A stretch of 64,000 bases of DNA, from positions 18,422,032 through 18,486,031 of the forward strand of contig NC_080582.1 of the NCBI RefSeq assembly GCF_029962835.1, in the 5' to 3' direction. A program made the position numbers and the translations under genes. Below the pieces are notes generated by a model. The model ran no database searches. It saw nothing but the letters and a program-made list of their open reading frames with translations, and was not told where the DNA came from. Below, one piece after another: positions 56,291 to 64,000 of this stretch (position 1 is the stretch's first letter; the number at the start of each line of letters is the position of its first letter). The DNA comes from Magnolia sinica (taxonomy: Eukaryota > Streptophyta > Magnoliopsida > Magnoliales > Magnoliaceae).

Positions 56291-56640
56291 CACTACGCCA
56301 AAATTGTGAATTTGTGACGGACGATGGTTTAACGACGGATTTAATCCGTTGCTAACGGAAAAAGTCCATCGCCAATCCCGTCTTTCTCAAAAATCCTAGT
56401 TCAAAAGTCGTGGAATTTCGCGGACCAAAATCCATTGCTAAAATCGTATTTACGACGGATTGTGGTCCGTCCTAAATTTGCAACCGACTAAATCCATCGC
56501 AAATTTTGATTTTGTGATGGAATATGATCAGTTGCAAATTCCCGCCCAAAATAGCAATTCGCGGCGGTTTTTAGTTGCTTTTGCAATAGATCATGTTCAT
56601 CGTAAAAAGACTTTTGCGTTGAACATTTTTTTTTTTTTTC
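56291..56640. mobile_element. left end of a CACTA element, GACGGA/TCCGTCG family
   Basis: CACTACGCCAAAATTGTG is followed by repeated motifs such as GTGACGGACGATGG, CGACGGATTTAATCCGTTGC and TACGACGGATTGTGGTCCGTC, many palindromic. The preceding triplet is AAG. A sister terminus lies at 62371 in the same orientation. The matching right end is not seen. Confidence 0.75.
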
Positions 56641-56767
56641 ATTTCTTTTAGAATATGGTGGAAAGTTATGGCTTTTTGTAGTTCAAGAATTGTTTTGTAA
56701 TAGAATTTCAGTGGTTTAATTGTACATATTTGTTATCTAAGATTATTTTTTAACAATTGTTTGAATG

Positions 56768-56770
<3 letters not shown>

Positions 56771-56811
<41 letters not shown>

Positions 56812-56816
56812 TATAT

Positions 56817-56858
<42 letters not shown>
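56771..56858. repeat. (TA)n microsatellite
   Basis: An almost uninterrupted AT/TA run of about 88 bases with two small interruptions (AGATAT and ATAATAT). Confidence 0.95.
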
Positions 56859-56865
<7 letters not shown>

Positions 56866-56879
56866 TATTATTTTTTAAT

Positions 56880-57775
56880 TTAAAACTAATATTTAAATGA
56901 TTTGTAATATCACATGAAAAAGAATATCGAGAAGTTTAAAAAATTTAACAATGTTTGAGAAAAATTGAGATTAAAAAAAAATGTGATTTAATAAAAATCT
57001 ATTTTGTTGGAAAAAAAAATATTGAATAAAGTTGATAATTTTTTAAAGAAAGAATTTGATTTTGAGAAAAAAATAATATCCTAAAAAAGAAAATTAAAAA
57101 TATTTTAAAAAATGCGAAAATTTTGACAATGTTGAAAAATGAAAATATTTTGAAAAGGAAAATGAATTTTGTATTTTGAAAAATTAAAAAAAAATTTGAG
57201 AAGTTCGATAAAAATTGACAAGTTCAAAAAAAATGCTTTAAAAAAAACGGAGAAGTTCGAAAGAATTGAAAATTTTAAAATAGAACGATATTAAAAAATC
57301 GATACTTTAATAAATAAATAAAAACATTTTAAAACAAAAACTAAAGTTGAAAAAATTTGTGATATTGAAAAATAATTGAAAATGTTCAAAATTTGAAATT
57401 AGAAGAAAAAGTTATTTATAAAAACACTAAGATTTTGAAAAAAAAAAAAAATATCATTTTAAAAAAGAAATTGAAAAGTTGAAAACAAAAGGATGCTTTT
57501 GAAGAAAAAAATTCGGCATTTTGAAATTTTTGAGAAAAAAAATAAATTTGAGAAACTTATTGATATTTTGAAAATAAAAATTTAGAATTTGTATTTTAAT
57601 TTGTTTTTGAAATATTTTATAATAAAAATGATATTTTGTTAAAGTTTTCAAAGAAAAATTAAGAGTAAAAAAATAAAAATTAAGAGTAAAAAAATATACA
57701 TTTTGAAAAAAATGTGATTTTTAAATGGAAATTGAAATTTATTGGTGGAAAAAAAAATATTTTTTACTAAATTAT
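56880..57775. repeat. AT-rich low-complexity tract built from TTTGAAAAA-type words
   Basis: For about 900 bases the sequence is composed of TTGAAAAA, AATTTGAGAAGTT, AAAATTGA and similar words with strong purine bias on the plus strand and almost no C. Words such as GAGAAGTTCGA/GAGAAGTTTAA recur irregularly. It looks like a decayed short-period satellite rather than unique DNA. Open frames in it are compositional artefacts. Confidence 0.6.
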
Positions 57776-57796
57776 TAGGCACATCCAGTAATTGAA

Positions 57797-59540
57797 CCTT
57801 TAACTATTTTTGGACAATCTAATCAATCCAGATTGAAGAGTAAATAACTTTAGATGTTTAAATCAAATTTCACTTAGATTGTTGATTAATCTTGTATGCC
57901 CAATATCTTTCTCATATGTAGCCTAATTGGGGCAGGTAACTATTCAAATTGAGCGTATGGATCAGTAAAATAGAGTGAATGAACCAGACATGAAAAATGG
58001 GCCGAATATTCTAGTCAAAATTGTGAACCAACTTATTGACCTTGTGAGAACCTAAGAATTGATGTTAGTAAGTTTTGTGGGCTCCATCATGTTGTGTGTC
58101 GAACATCAACGCCGTGCATTTGATGTGTCCCTTTTAGGTTATGAGATATCTCAAAAATCAACCGTATATGAAACTCAGGTGGGTCATACCATCTAAAACG
58201 ATGTGAAGATATCCTAAAAAATAAAAAAGCACTTGGTGGGGCCCACATGAGTTTTTGATGCGGCTGAAACTTGGTTTGACCCCTCATCCAAGTGGGACAC
58301 ATATAATGAGTGGGTTGGATATGTGAATCACATTTAGGCAGGCCCAATATATGATTATGAATGTTTTAAGGAAACCCCTCTCCACTCCATTTAGGTGAGT
58401 TACTTATTACCCTTAGCATAGTGATCAGTAAACTCTATGGAGTCTATCGTTATTTATTTATTTTATCCACTCCATTCATCCATGTTAACAAATAATTTGG
58501 GGTCTAAAGAATAAAAAGGAAGCATATCCAAAGCTCGAGTGGACCACACCACATGAAATAGTGTGATTGAACCTCTACAATTGAAAAATTCTTGGAGGGT
58601 ATAGAAGTTTTGGATCAAGCTGATGTTTGTGTTTTCTCTTCATCCATATCATTTTGATATCATGAACAACTTTTAACCATTTTTGGACAATCTAATCGGT
58701 CCCAATTGAAGAGTAAATAACTTCAAATGTTTAAATCAATTTTCACTCAAATTGTTGATTAATCTTGTATGCCCAATATCATTCTCATGTGTAGCCTGAT
58801 CAGGGCGAGTAACTAATCAAATTGAGGGTATTGATCAGTAAAATAGAGTGAATGGACCAGACATGTAAAATGGGCCAAATATTCTAGTCAAAATTGTGAC
58901 CCAACTTATTGACCTTGTGAGAACCTAAGAATTGATGTTAGTAAGTTTTGTGGGCCCCATCATGATGTGTGTCGAACAACGACACTGTGCATTTGATGTG
59001 TCCCCTTTAGGTTAATTATGAGATATCTCAAAAATCATCCGTATACGAAACTCAGATGGGCCATACCATCTAAAACTATGTGAAGACATCCTAAAAAATA
59101 CAAAAAGCAGTTGGTGGGGCCCTCATGAGTTTTGGATGCGGCTGAAACTTGGTCTGACCCCTCATCCAAGTGGGACACACATAATGAGTGGGTTGGATAT
59201 GTGAATCACATTTAGGCAGGCCCAATATATGATTATGAATGTTTTAAGGAAACCCCTCCACTCCATTTAAGTGAGTTAACTCATTACTGTTAGCAGACCG
59301 AGTAAACTCTGGGGAGTCCACAGTTATTTATTTATTTTATCCACTTTGTTCATCCATGTTAACAGATAATTTGAGGTCTAAAGAACAAAAAGGAAGCATA
59401 TCCAAAGCTCAAGTGGACCACACCACTGGAAATAGTGTGATTGAACCTCTACCATTGAAAAATTCTTGGAAGCCATAAAAGTTTTGGATCAAGTAGATGT
59501 TTGTGTTTTCTCTTCATTCACATCTTTTTTATATTATGAA
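57797..59540. repeat. two-copy tandem duplication, unit about 873 bp
   Basis: The sequence starting ACTATTTTTGGACAATCTAATC at 57802 recurs at 58675 (ACCATTTTTGGACAATCTAATC) and stays colinear to about 58670 and 59540. Markers appear in both: TTGATTAATCTTGTATGCCC, AAGAATTGATGTTAGTAAGTTTTGTGGG, TTTGATGCGGCTG/TTGGATGCGGCTG, GTCTAAAGAA. Copies differ by scattered substitutions and small indels. The unit includes one arm of a foldback MITE and ends at TATCATGAACA/TATTATGAACA. Confidence 0.9.
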
Positions 59541-60105
59541 CAGGTTGGATGAGAAATAAACATTACTGTGGGCCCAAGGAAGGTATCACCTGTGGAAATC
59601 ATTATTCCGCATTGTTTCGTGTGGCATGGTCCACTTGAGCTTTGGATTTATCGAAAATTTAGGATCAACTTACACCGTTCATCCATTTTTTGAGATCATT
59701 TTAGAGAATTATCCAAAAAATGAATCATATCCAAAGATTAAATGGACCACACCACAAATACTAGCAAGGGTGATGATTTTCACCGTTAAAAAATTTGTAG
59801 GGCCCACTATAACGTTTATTTTCCATCCAATCTATTTATAAGGTCACAACAACCTAGATGAAGAGGAAAAACAAATTTCATATTGATCCAAAACTTTTGT
59901 GACCCCCAAAAGGGTTTTAATGGCAGACATTCAATCCCACATATGCTCTCGATCATGTGGTCCACTTGATAGTTAGATCTATCTTATTTTTTGTCTCAAG
60001 CCTTATGATGAGCTCGCCATACGGATGAACGGTTTGGATATAATGCTCCTCATGATAGGACCCACAGAACTTGGTGACGTCACCCAGCCCCCTCTCTCAA
60101 GGGCG
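59275..60105. mobile_element. foldback MITE continuing from the second duplicated unit
   Basis: AACAGGTTGGATGAGAAATAAACATTACTGTGGGCCC follows the duplicate. Internal signatures are GTGGCATGGTCCACTTGAGCTTTGG and its partner TCAAGTGGACCACACCACTGG, and the right end is TGATAGGACCCACAGAACTTGGTGACGTCACC. The left boundary is uncertain because the arm lies inside the tandem duplication. Confidence 0.55.
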
Positions 60106-60330
60106 CGGATTGGCTACTGACAAGTTGAGTAGGGAGATTGCTACTGAAGTGACGTCACCAAGTTCTATGGGCCCCACCATGATGTATGTTTTGAATTCAT
60201 GTCGTCCATCCATCTGGAGAGATCATTTTAGGGTAAGATCCAAAGAATGAGTCACATACAAAGCTCCAGTGGACCCCACCAGAGAAAACAGTGAGGAGAG
60301 TGACACCACCGTTAAAAACTTCTAAGCTTT
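60106..60330. mobile_element. half foldback MITE of the 1300-1832 type
   Basis: GATTGCTACTGAAGTGACGTCACC, then AAGTTCTATGGGCCCCACCATGATGTATG, matches the left arm of the element at 1300-1832. It runs into CAGTGGACCCCACCAGAGAAAACAGTGAGGAG and stops near 60330. Together with the preceding element it gives two GACGTCACC-containing ends facing each other. Confidence 0.6.
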
Positions 60331-60372
60331 GAGGACTGGTTAGGGCGCCGGCCCTAACCAACCCCTCTCTCA

Positions 60373-60379
<7 letters not shown>

Positions 60380-60443
<64 letters not shown>
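60380..60443. repeat. (CT)n microsatellite
   Basis: An uninterrupted CT run of about 60 bases. Just upstream (60338-60359) the near-palindrome GGTTAGGGCGCCGGCCCTAACC is present. Confidence 0.95.
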
Positions 60444-60445
<2 letters not shown>

Positions 60446-61736
60446 GCCTCTCCCTCTCCCTCTATGGTCGATCTACCAACAACATGGTTGCCAACAACAT
60501 TTTAGAAGTTTGTAGGATGACCAATATGGCAAAGCGAGCTATGTTCGCTACACCCGAACGCATTTCTATGTCCACTGCACTCGATCGGTACTCTCTCTCT
60601 CTCTATGCATGCTGTTCATCAGCAGTTTGACCCCAAAACCCATGCAAAACTACATGGATCCATTGAATGAGCTTGTAGGGCAATTTGTGCCCACCTCTTA
60701 ATAGCTCTTTTGATTTGTGGCAAATCGAGATCAAGGATGGCCTTGCATTTCCAGATATGTTGAACATGCTGTTCTCAAACAATGCAGTCCAGATTTGGGC
60801 TGGACCACACATGTCACCATTGATCAAGGTTTGTTAACCTCTAAAATAGGCCCTTCAGTAAAGCCTAGCAGCAAGCAATCACCTTCAACCACTTGACTCT
60901 CTCCACAAAAGCCTCCTCAATAGAAAACTCCAGTTGTTCGAAAAAATGTCAAACTCATACTTCAAAATCCTAGCACCTGGCCGTCCACTGGCATGCTAAC
61001 AATGGCACCAGATTCCGGCATGACTAGGCAAGTGGTGTTAGACAGATTCCAATGAAAGAGTGTTTTTCTATGTAACAAACCCACCTCCTACACACATTTG
61101 CCATCCATGGGTGCCCTGTGCTGGCCATGGTGACAAGGAGGGCTAAGATTGGCTTCAAGACAGGTTGAGAAGGGCTCGATGTGGAAGGATTCAAAGGGAA
61201 AACCAATTTTCCTGTAATGAGGAAATTATGCTTCTTAGGTTTTTAGAAGGGAAGAAAAGGGCGAATTTCAAGGAAAATCTAAAATGTGCAAACATATTTT
61301 CCATTGAAAATTTGAGAGTGTGAAATGCAAACAACAGAAATTTCAAGGAAACTTGATTTCCATCCCATAATTTCAACAAATCCAAATAGGCCTTAGGATG
61401 ACTCAGTCAGAGCCCATTTTGCCATTGTAGAACTTAGTTGAACTGTTTTCTTAGGTTCTCAAGTGTGAAAATGGATGTGTATAAAGCTCTAGTTGTACTT
61501 CTCTTTTCAATCTAATTTTAATAGAAAGATGATCTTGTTTATTATTGGGGATGGAAGTTGTTGTACCAAATGCAACTTCATTTATAAAGCCCATATTATA
61601 GCTAATACTGAGCAATTATCTGTTTCAGCTTTTATGAATACTTGCTTAAAACATAGATACAAGGAAACAAAACTGAAGCTGTGAAGCACCACAGGCTAGA
61701 GAGTCGCATTATCCTTTCAATTCAGGAAAATTTTAC
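60444..61736. other. no recognised gene
   Basis: Short frames on both strands without recognisable motifs. On the minus strand at about 61530-61620, bases resemble a decayed continuation of the ABCG7 fragment (ATGGGCTTTATAAATGAAG...GGTACAACAACTTCC), but this is weak. Confidence 0.4.
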
Positions 61737-62184
61737 TGTCACGATGCCACAAAACTTGCCAAATCTGGATAGAGTTAGATGAAGATGAGCCATAGGATAC
61801 AAGATCATCCCAAACAGTAATGGAAATGCTGCTCCAACAGGGATCTCAGCCAATAATTTTGAAAACAAATGAGGTCCTAGTGCATAAGACCCCTTGGCAC
61901 ACTCTCTATCCACTATTGCCTATTCCTTGGGAAACATTCCCATAGTATTTGTAAGTGCTGCCATTACTGTATTTATGGTGGCAACCATAAGTAGTCCCAT
62001 CTTATATATCCTGTATGGATGTCCCAGTGGCGTCAGATTTTCAGGCTGACTAGTTAGCGCTGCCGTCATACTCGGGCTAAATTTTCGGCAATTGTGCAGG
62101 GCCCGGTCCAGATATTATACAGACGAGGAATGCTGCAGCTATGGCTACCAGCATCTGGCCCGCTCCTTTCCCACCAAAACCCAA

Positions 62185-62190
<6 letters not shown>
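61737..62190 (-). pseudogene. ABCG7: fragment of an ABCG7-type half ABC transporter gene
   Basis: Two separate parts of a White-Brown-complex (ABCG) transporter are joined on the minus strand. The N-terminus begins with ATG at 62190-62188, after a GA-rich leader: MELGFGGKGAGQMLVAIAAA, FLVCIISGPGPAQLP, then a stop. The second part (from 62000, another frame) covers transmembrane sequence: MGLLMVATINTVMAAL, then a TAG where the family has Arg, AIVDRECAKGSYALGPHLFS, KLLAEIPVGAAFPLLFG, TLSRFGKFCGIVT, with donor ACA/GTAAAA at 61737. The nucleotide-binding domain expected between them is missing. Either a deletion or capture of separate exons explains it. It cannot make a transporter. Confidence 0.8.
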
Positions 62191-62226
<36 letters not shown>

Positions 62227-62370
62227 CTAAGATCCTATTTCATCAGCTAAGAACTGCAGAATGTGCATTGGGGACAATATTTTCCCCTGCCTATCATGTT
62301 TTCAAAGCTGTTGGTGGGGACATTCACAATCAATGGATGTCGTTAAAACAACAGCTTATGTCACTAGGAT
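62191..62370. other. leader-like CT repeat and spacer before a CACTA end
   Basis: A CT run at 62190-62220 (GA-rich on the minus strand) would be the 5' UTR of the ABCG7 fragment. The rest has an open plus-strand frame with no recognised motif. Confidence 0.5.
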
Positions 62371-62690
62371 CGCTATGCCAAAATCGCAGATTTGCGACGG
62401 ACCAAATCCGTCGTAAAACTATTGTCCTCGCTTGCTGTGTTTACTGGGTCATTTTTGACAGATAAATCCGTCGTTTAATCTGCGACGGATAAGGTCCGTC
62501 ACAGATTATCGACAAATAAGATCCATCGCAAAAATAAAAAATCCGTCACTGAAATTCAGAAAAAACCACCCAAAGTACTCGTTAGTCCGTCGCTAATATG
62601 AGGAGAGCAACAGACTCAAATCTGTCGTTGATTTTCAACTTGTTCAGAAATTAGCGACGAATTTGGTCCGTTGCTAAAATAGCTGTGAAA
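62371..62690. mobile_element. left end of a CACTA element, sister of 56291
   Basis: CGCTATGCCAAAATCGCAGATTTGCGACGGACC aligns with CACTACGCCAAAATTGTGAATTTGTGACGGAC at 56291 (CA changed to CG in the terminal dinucleotide). Subterminal motifs CCGTCGTTTAATCTGCGACGG, AAGGTCCGTCACAG and ACGAATTTGGTCCGTTGC follow. The element runs rightward; no right end is seen before the window ends. Confidence 0.7.
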
Positions 62691-64000
62691 TAAAAAAATA
62701 AATTTGTTAGATTTGTTTGTATTTTTTTAAATCTTACACCTGATAGACATTTAAAAAATAATTCACATGATTTTTTAATAATATCATAATCAATCAATGA
62801 TTAAACATGTGCGTGCATGTTTCACCCATTTAACATTCATTAACACAATAATCAGCACAATACCAATAAAACAGTTAACAGTCTATTTAATGTTTTCCTA
62901 CTACAAATGCACATGAATGTCCATTTTCCATGCTACAAATGTTTATAGCAATACAACTTTCATAGTGGTTTTTTTATCATTTGTTCCACAACTATCTCCG
63001 ATGAAAATAACTCCCAAGGAAAAATATACAAATAAAGGTTTTAGAGTCCAACCTTTAGCCGACCCCAATTAGTTGGGACTAGACTTAGATGATGATGAGA
63101 TAATCCATCCTGTGTCTTGTTTCTTTTGGGAAGGGAAGTTGCAGTTAAGGAAACCAGTTAGTGGTGTCAATCAAGGGACTTGGAACTCAAGATTACCAGG
63201 CAAAAAAGAAAACTTTCTTTCGACAAGGGAAAGTCATAACCCATTAACCAACTGAAATGTGAAGAATAAATCCTTCCAAAAAAATCATTGAAGAGTGCAA
63301 ATAAGAAGCCTAAAATCTGGCAAAGAACAATTTTATCTAATCTTTAAGAAAGCCATTTCCTTTCCCTGTGAAGCAGAACTTGAAAAGAAACCGAAAATAG
63401 TTATGTTCCCAAGTTCAAGTCAAACATCCCAAACCACACCTCATCAACAGCTAAAATTTACTTAAGAAAACCAACTCCAATCTACCAGAAAAGCTCTTCT
63501 TTTCTCCCTTCTTCACATAAAATCAAACATAGAAAAACCCGAACACTCAGAGATGCTATACGTCAATGTGTATGCAAAGGCTAATAGATCCACAATTAAA
63601 TGGTTAATGAAATCTGGACAATAAACAACAGTTTCAATTGGCTAAACAGAAAAACATAGCAAGCACAATACACCCACACTCAATTGCAGCCCACAAACTG
63701 AGAAATCATCCAGGTAGACAAAAAACATAACAAGTACACTACATCCACATTTTCTTGACAATGTTTTAATACTAGTTATAAATCAAAACTTATAATTGTA
63801 AACAAGAGAAACAATTCAAGAAACATGAACATTTATAGTAAGAAAAACTATTGTCACAACTTATCAAGAGCAATAAGAAATCCTATAATTCAAAAGAAAA
63901 AGCTGTAATCATCAGTGTGGCTCTAAATTGCATCAAATAAAATCCAAAGGAAACTTACACAAGTCCTGTCCCAGATATGTCAAATTCCAGATGAATGCAA
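62691..64000. other. AT-rich sequence, possibly interior of the CACTA element
   Basis: No gene is recognised. It contains a SINE-like stretch at 63030-63105 and otherwise A-rich, unique-looking sequence. Confidence 0.4.
63030..63105 (+). mobile_element. possible SINE/LINE 3' end (Au-SINE-like)
   Basis: AACCTTTAGCCGACCCCAATTAGTTGGGACTAG followed by GATGATGATGAG resembles the conserved 3' end of plant Au-type SINEs (GCCGACCCCA...TGGGAT then short repeats). The body with polymerase III boxes is not identified, so only a fragment is claimed. Confidence 0.35.

Noticed and set aside
56880-57775. Coding frame of 65 residues on the minus strand near 57454-57651
   Set aside because: Lys/Phe/Asn-rich translation of low-complexity AT DNA.
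1-64000. tRNA, rRNA or organellar insertions
   Set aside because: No cloverleaf, rRNA-like core or plastid/mitochondrial gene sequence was noticed by reading; a formal scan was not possible.

Overview
The window looks like nuclear DNA of a flowering plant. The evidence is plant-type LTR retrotransposons (Copia, Athila-like and Tat-like Ty3/Gypsy), CACTA and hAT DNA elements, spliced plant gene fragments (LRR receptor kinase, LIG6-type DNA ligase, OSBP-related protein, ABCG7-type half transporter), GT/AG introns, and CT, TA and AATG microsatellites. A very abundant foldback repeat family carries a core like GTGGGCCCACCATGATGTA followed by CCGTCCATCC. From memory this family suggests a magnoliid, but I hold that loosely. 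I see no intact host protein-coding gene: every coding stretch is a transposon gene, a pseudogene or a gene fragment.

Layout. 1-3.1 kb: foldback MITEs and a hAT MITE with a perfect 8-bp target duplication. 3.16-17.49 kb: an LRR receptor-like kinase pseudogene split by a truncated Copia element (4012-15040), which is itself split by a 7.9-kb CACTA element (4313-12202) sitting in the TATA box of the Copia LTR. 19.4-24.6 kb: the last exon of a second receptor kinase, followed by a structurally complete but mutated Copia element with TSD TATCT. 24.7-32.4 kb: MITEs (some nested), a solo Copia LTR with TSD TTAAA (27330-27922), a 58-bp minisatellite and a CACATGTG-rich tract. 32.55-50.95 kb: a Tat-like Gypsy element on the minus strand (LTR 32550-33356, pol 48530-50948) with an antisense, intron-containing extra gene on the plus strand (33866-48300). 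That gene is interrupted by a 12.2-kb Athila-like element (35071-47292, minus strand). 50.95-64 kb: four CACTA-type left termini of three subterminal-repeat families, decayed minus-strand fragments of LIG6, ORP and ABCG7 genes, an AT-rich low-complexity tract, a 0.87-kb tandem duplication and more MITEs.

The parts do not form a pathway; the window is a record of nested insertions. The order that can be read directly is: receptor kinase, then Copia-1, then CACTA-1; receptor-kinase exon, then Copia-2; Tat element, then Athila; Tat pol, then CACTA, then a second CACTA. The most unusual observations are the mosaic divergence between the two Athila LTRs, the 33-bp duplication with filler at the Athila junctions, the palindromic U3 repeats in Copia LTRs, the antisense gene of the Tat element with its own TATA box, and the cluster of unrelated gene fragments beside CACTA ends.
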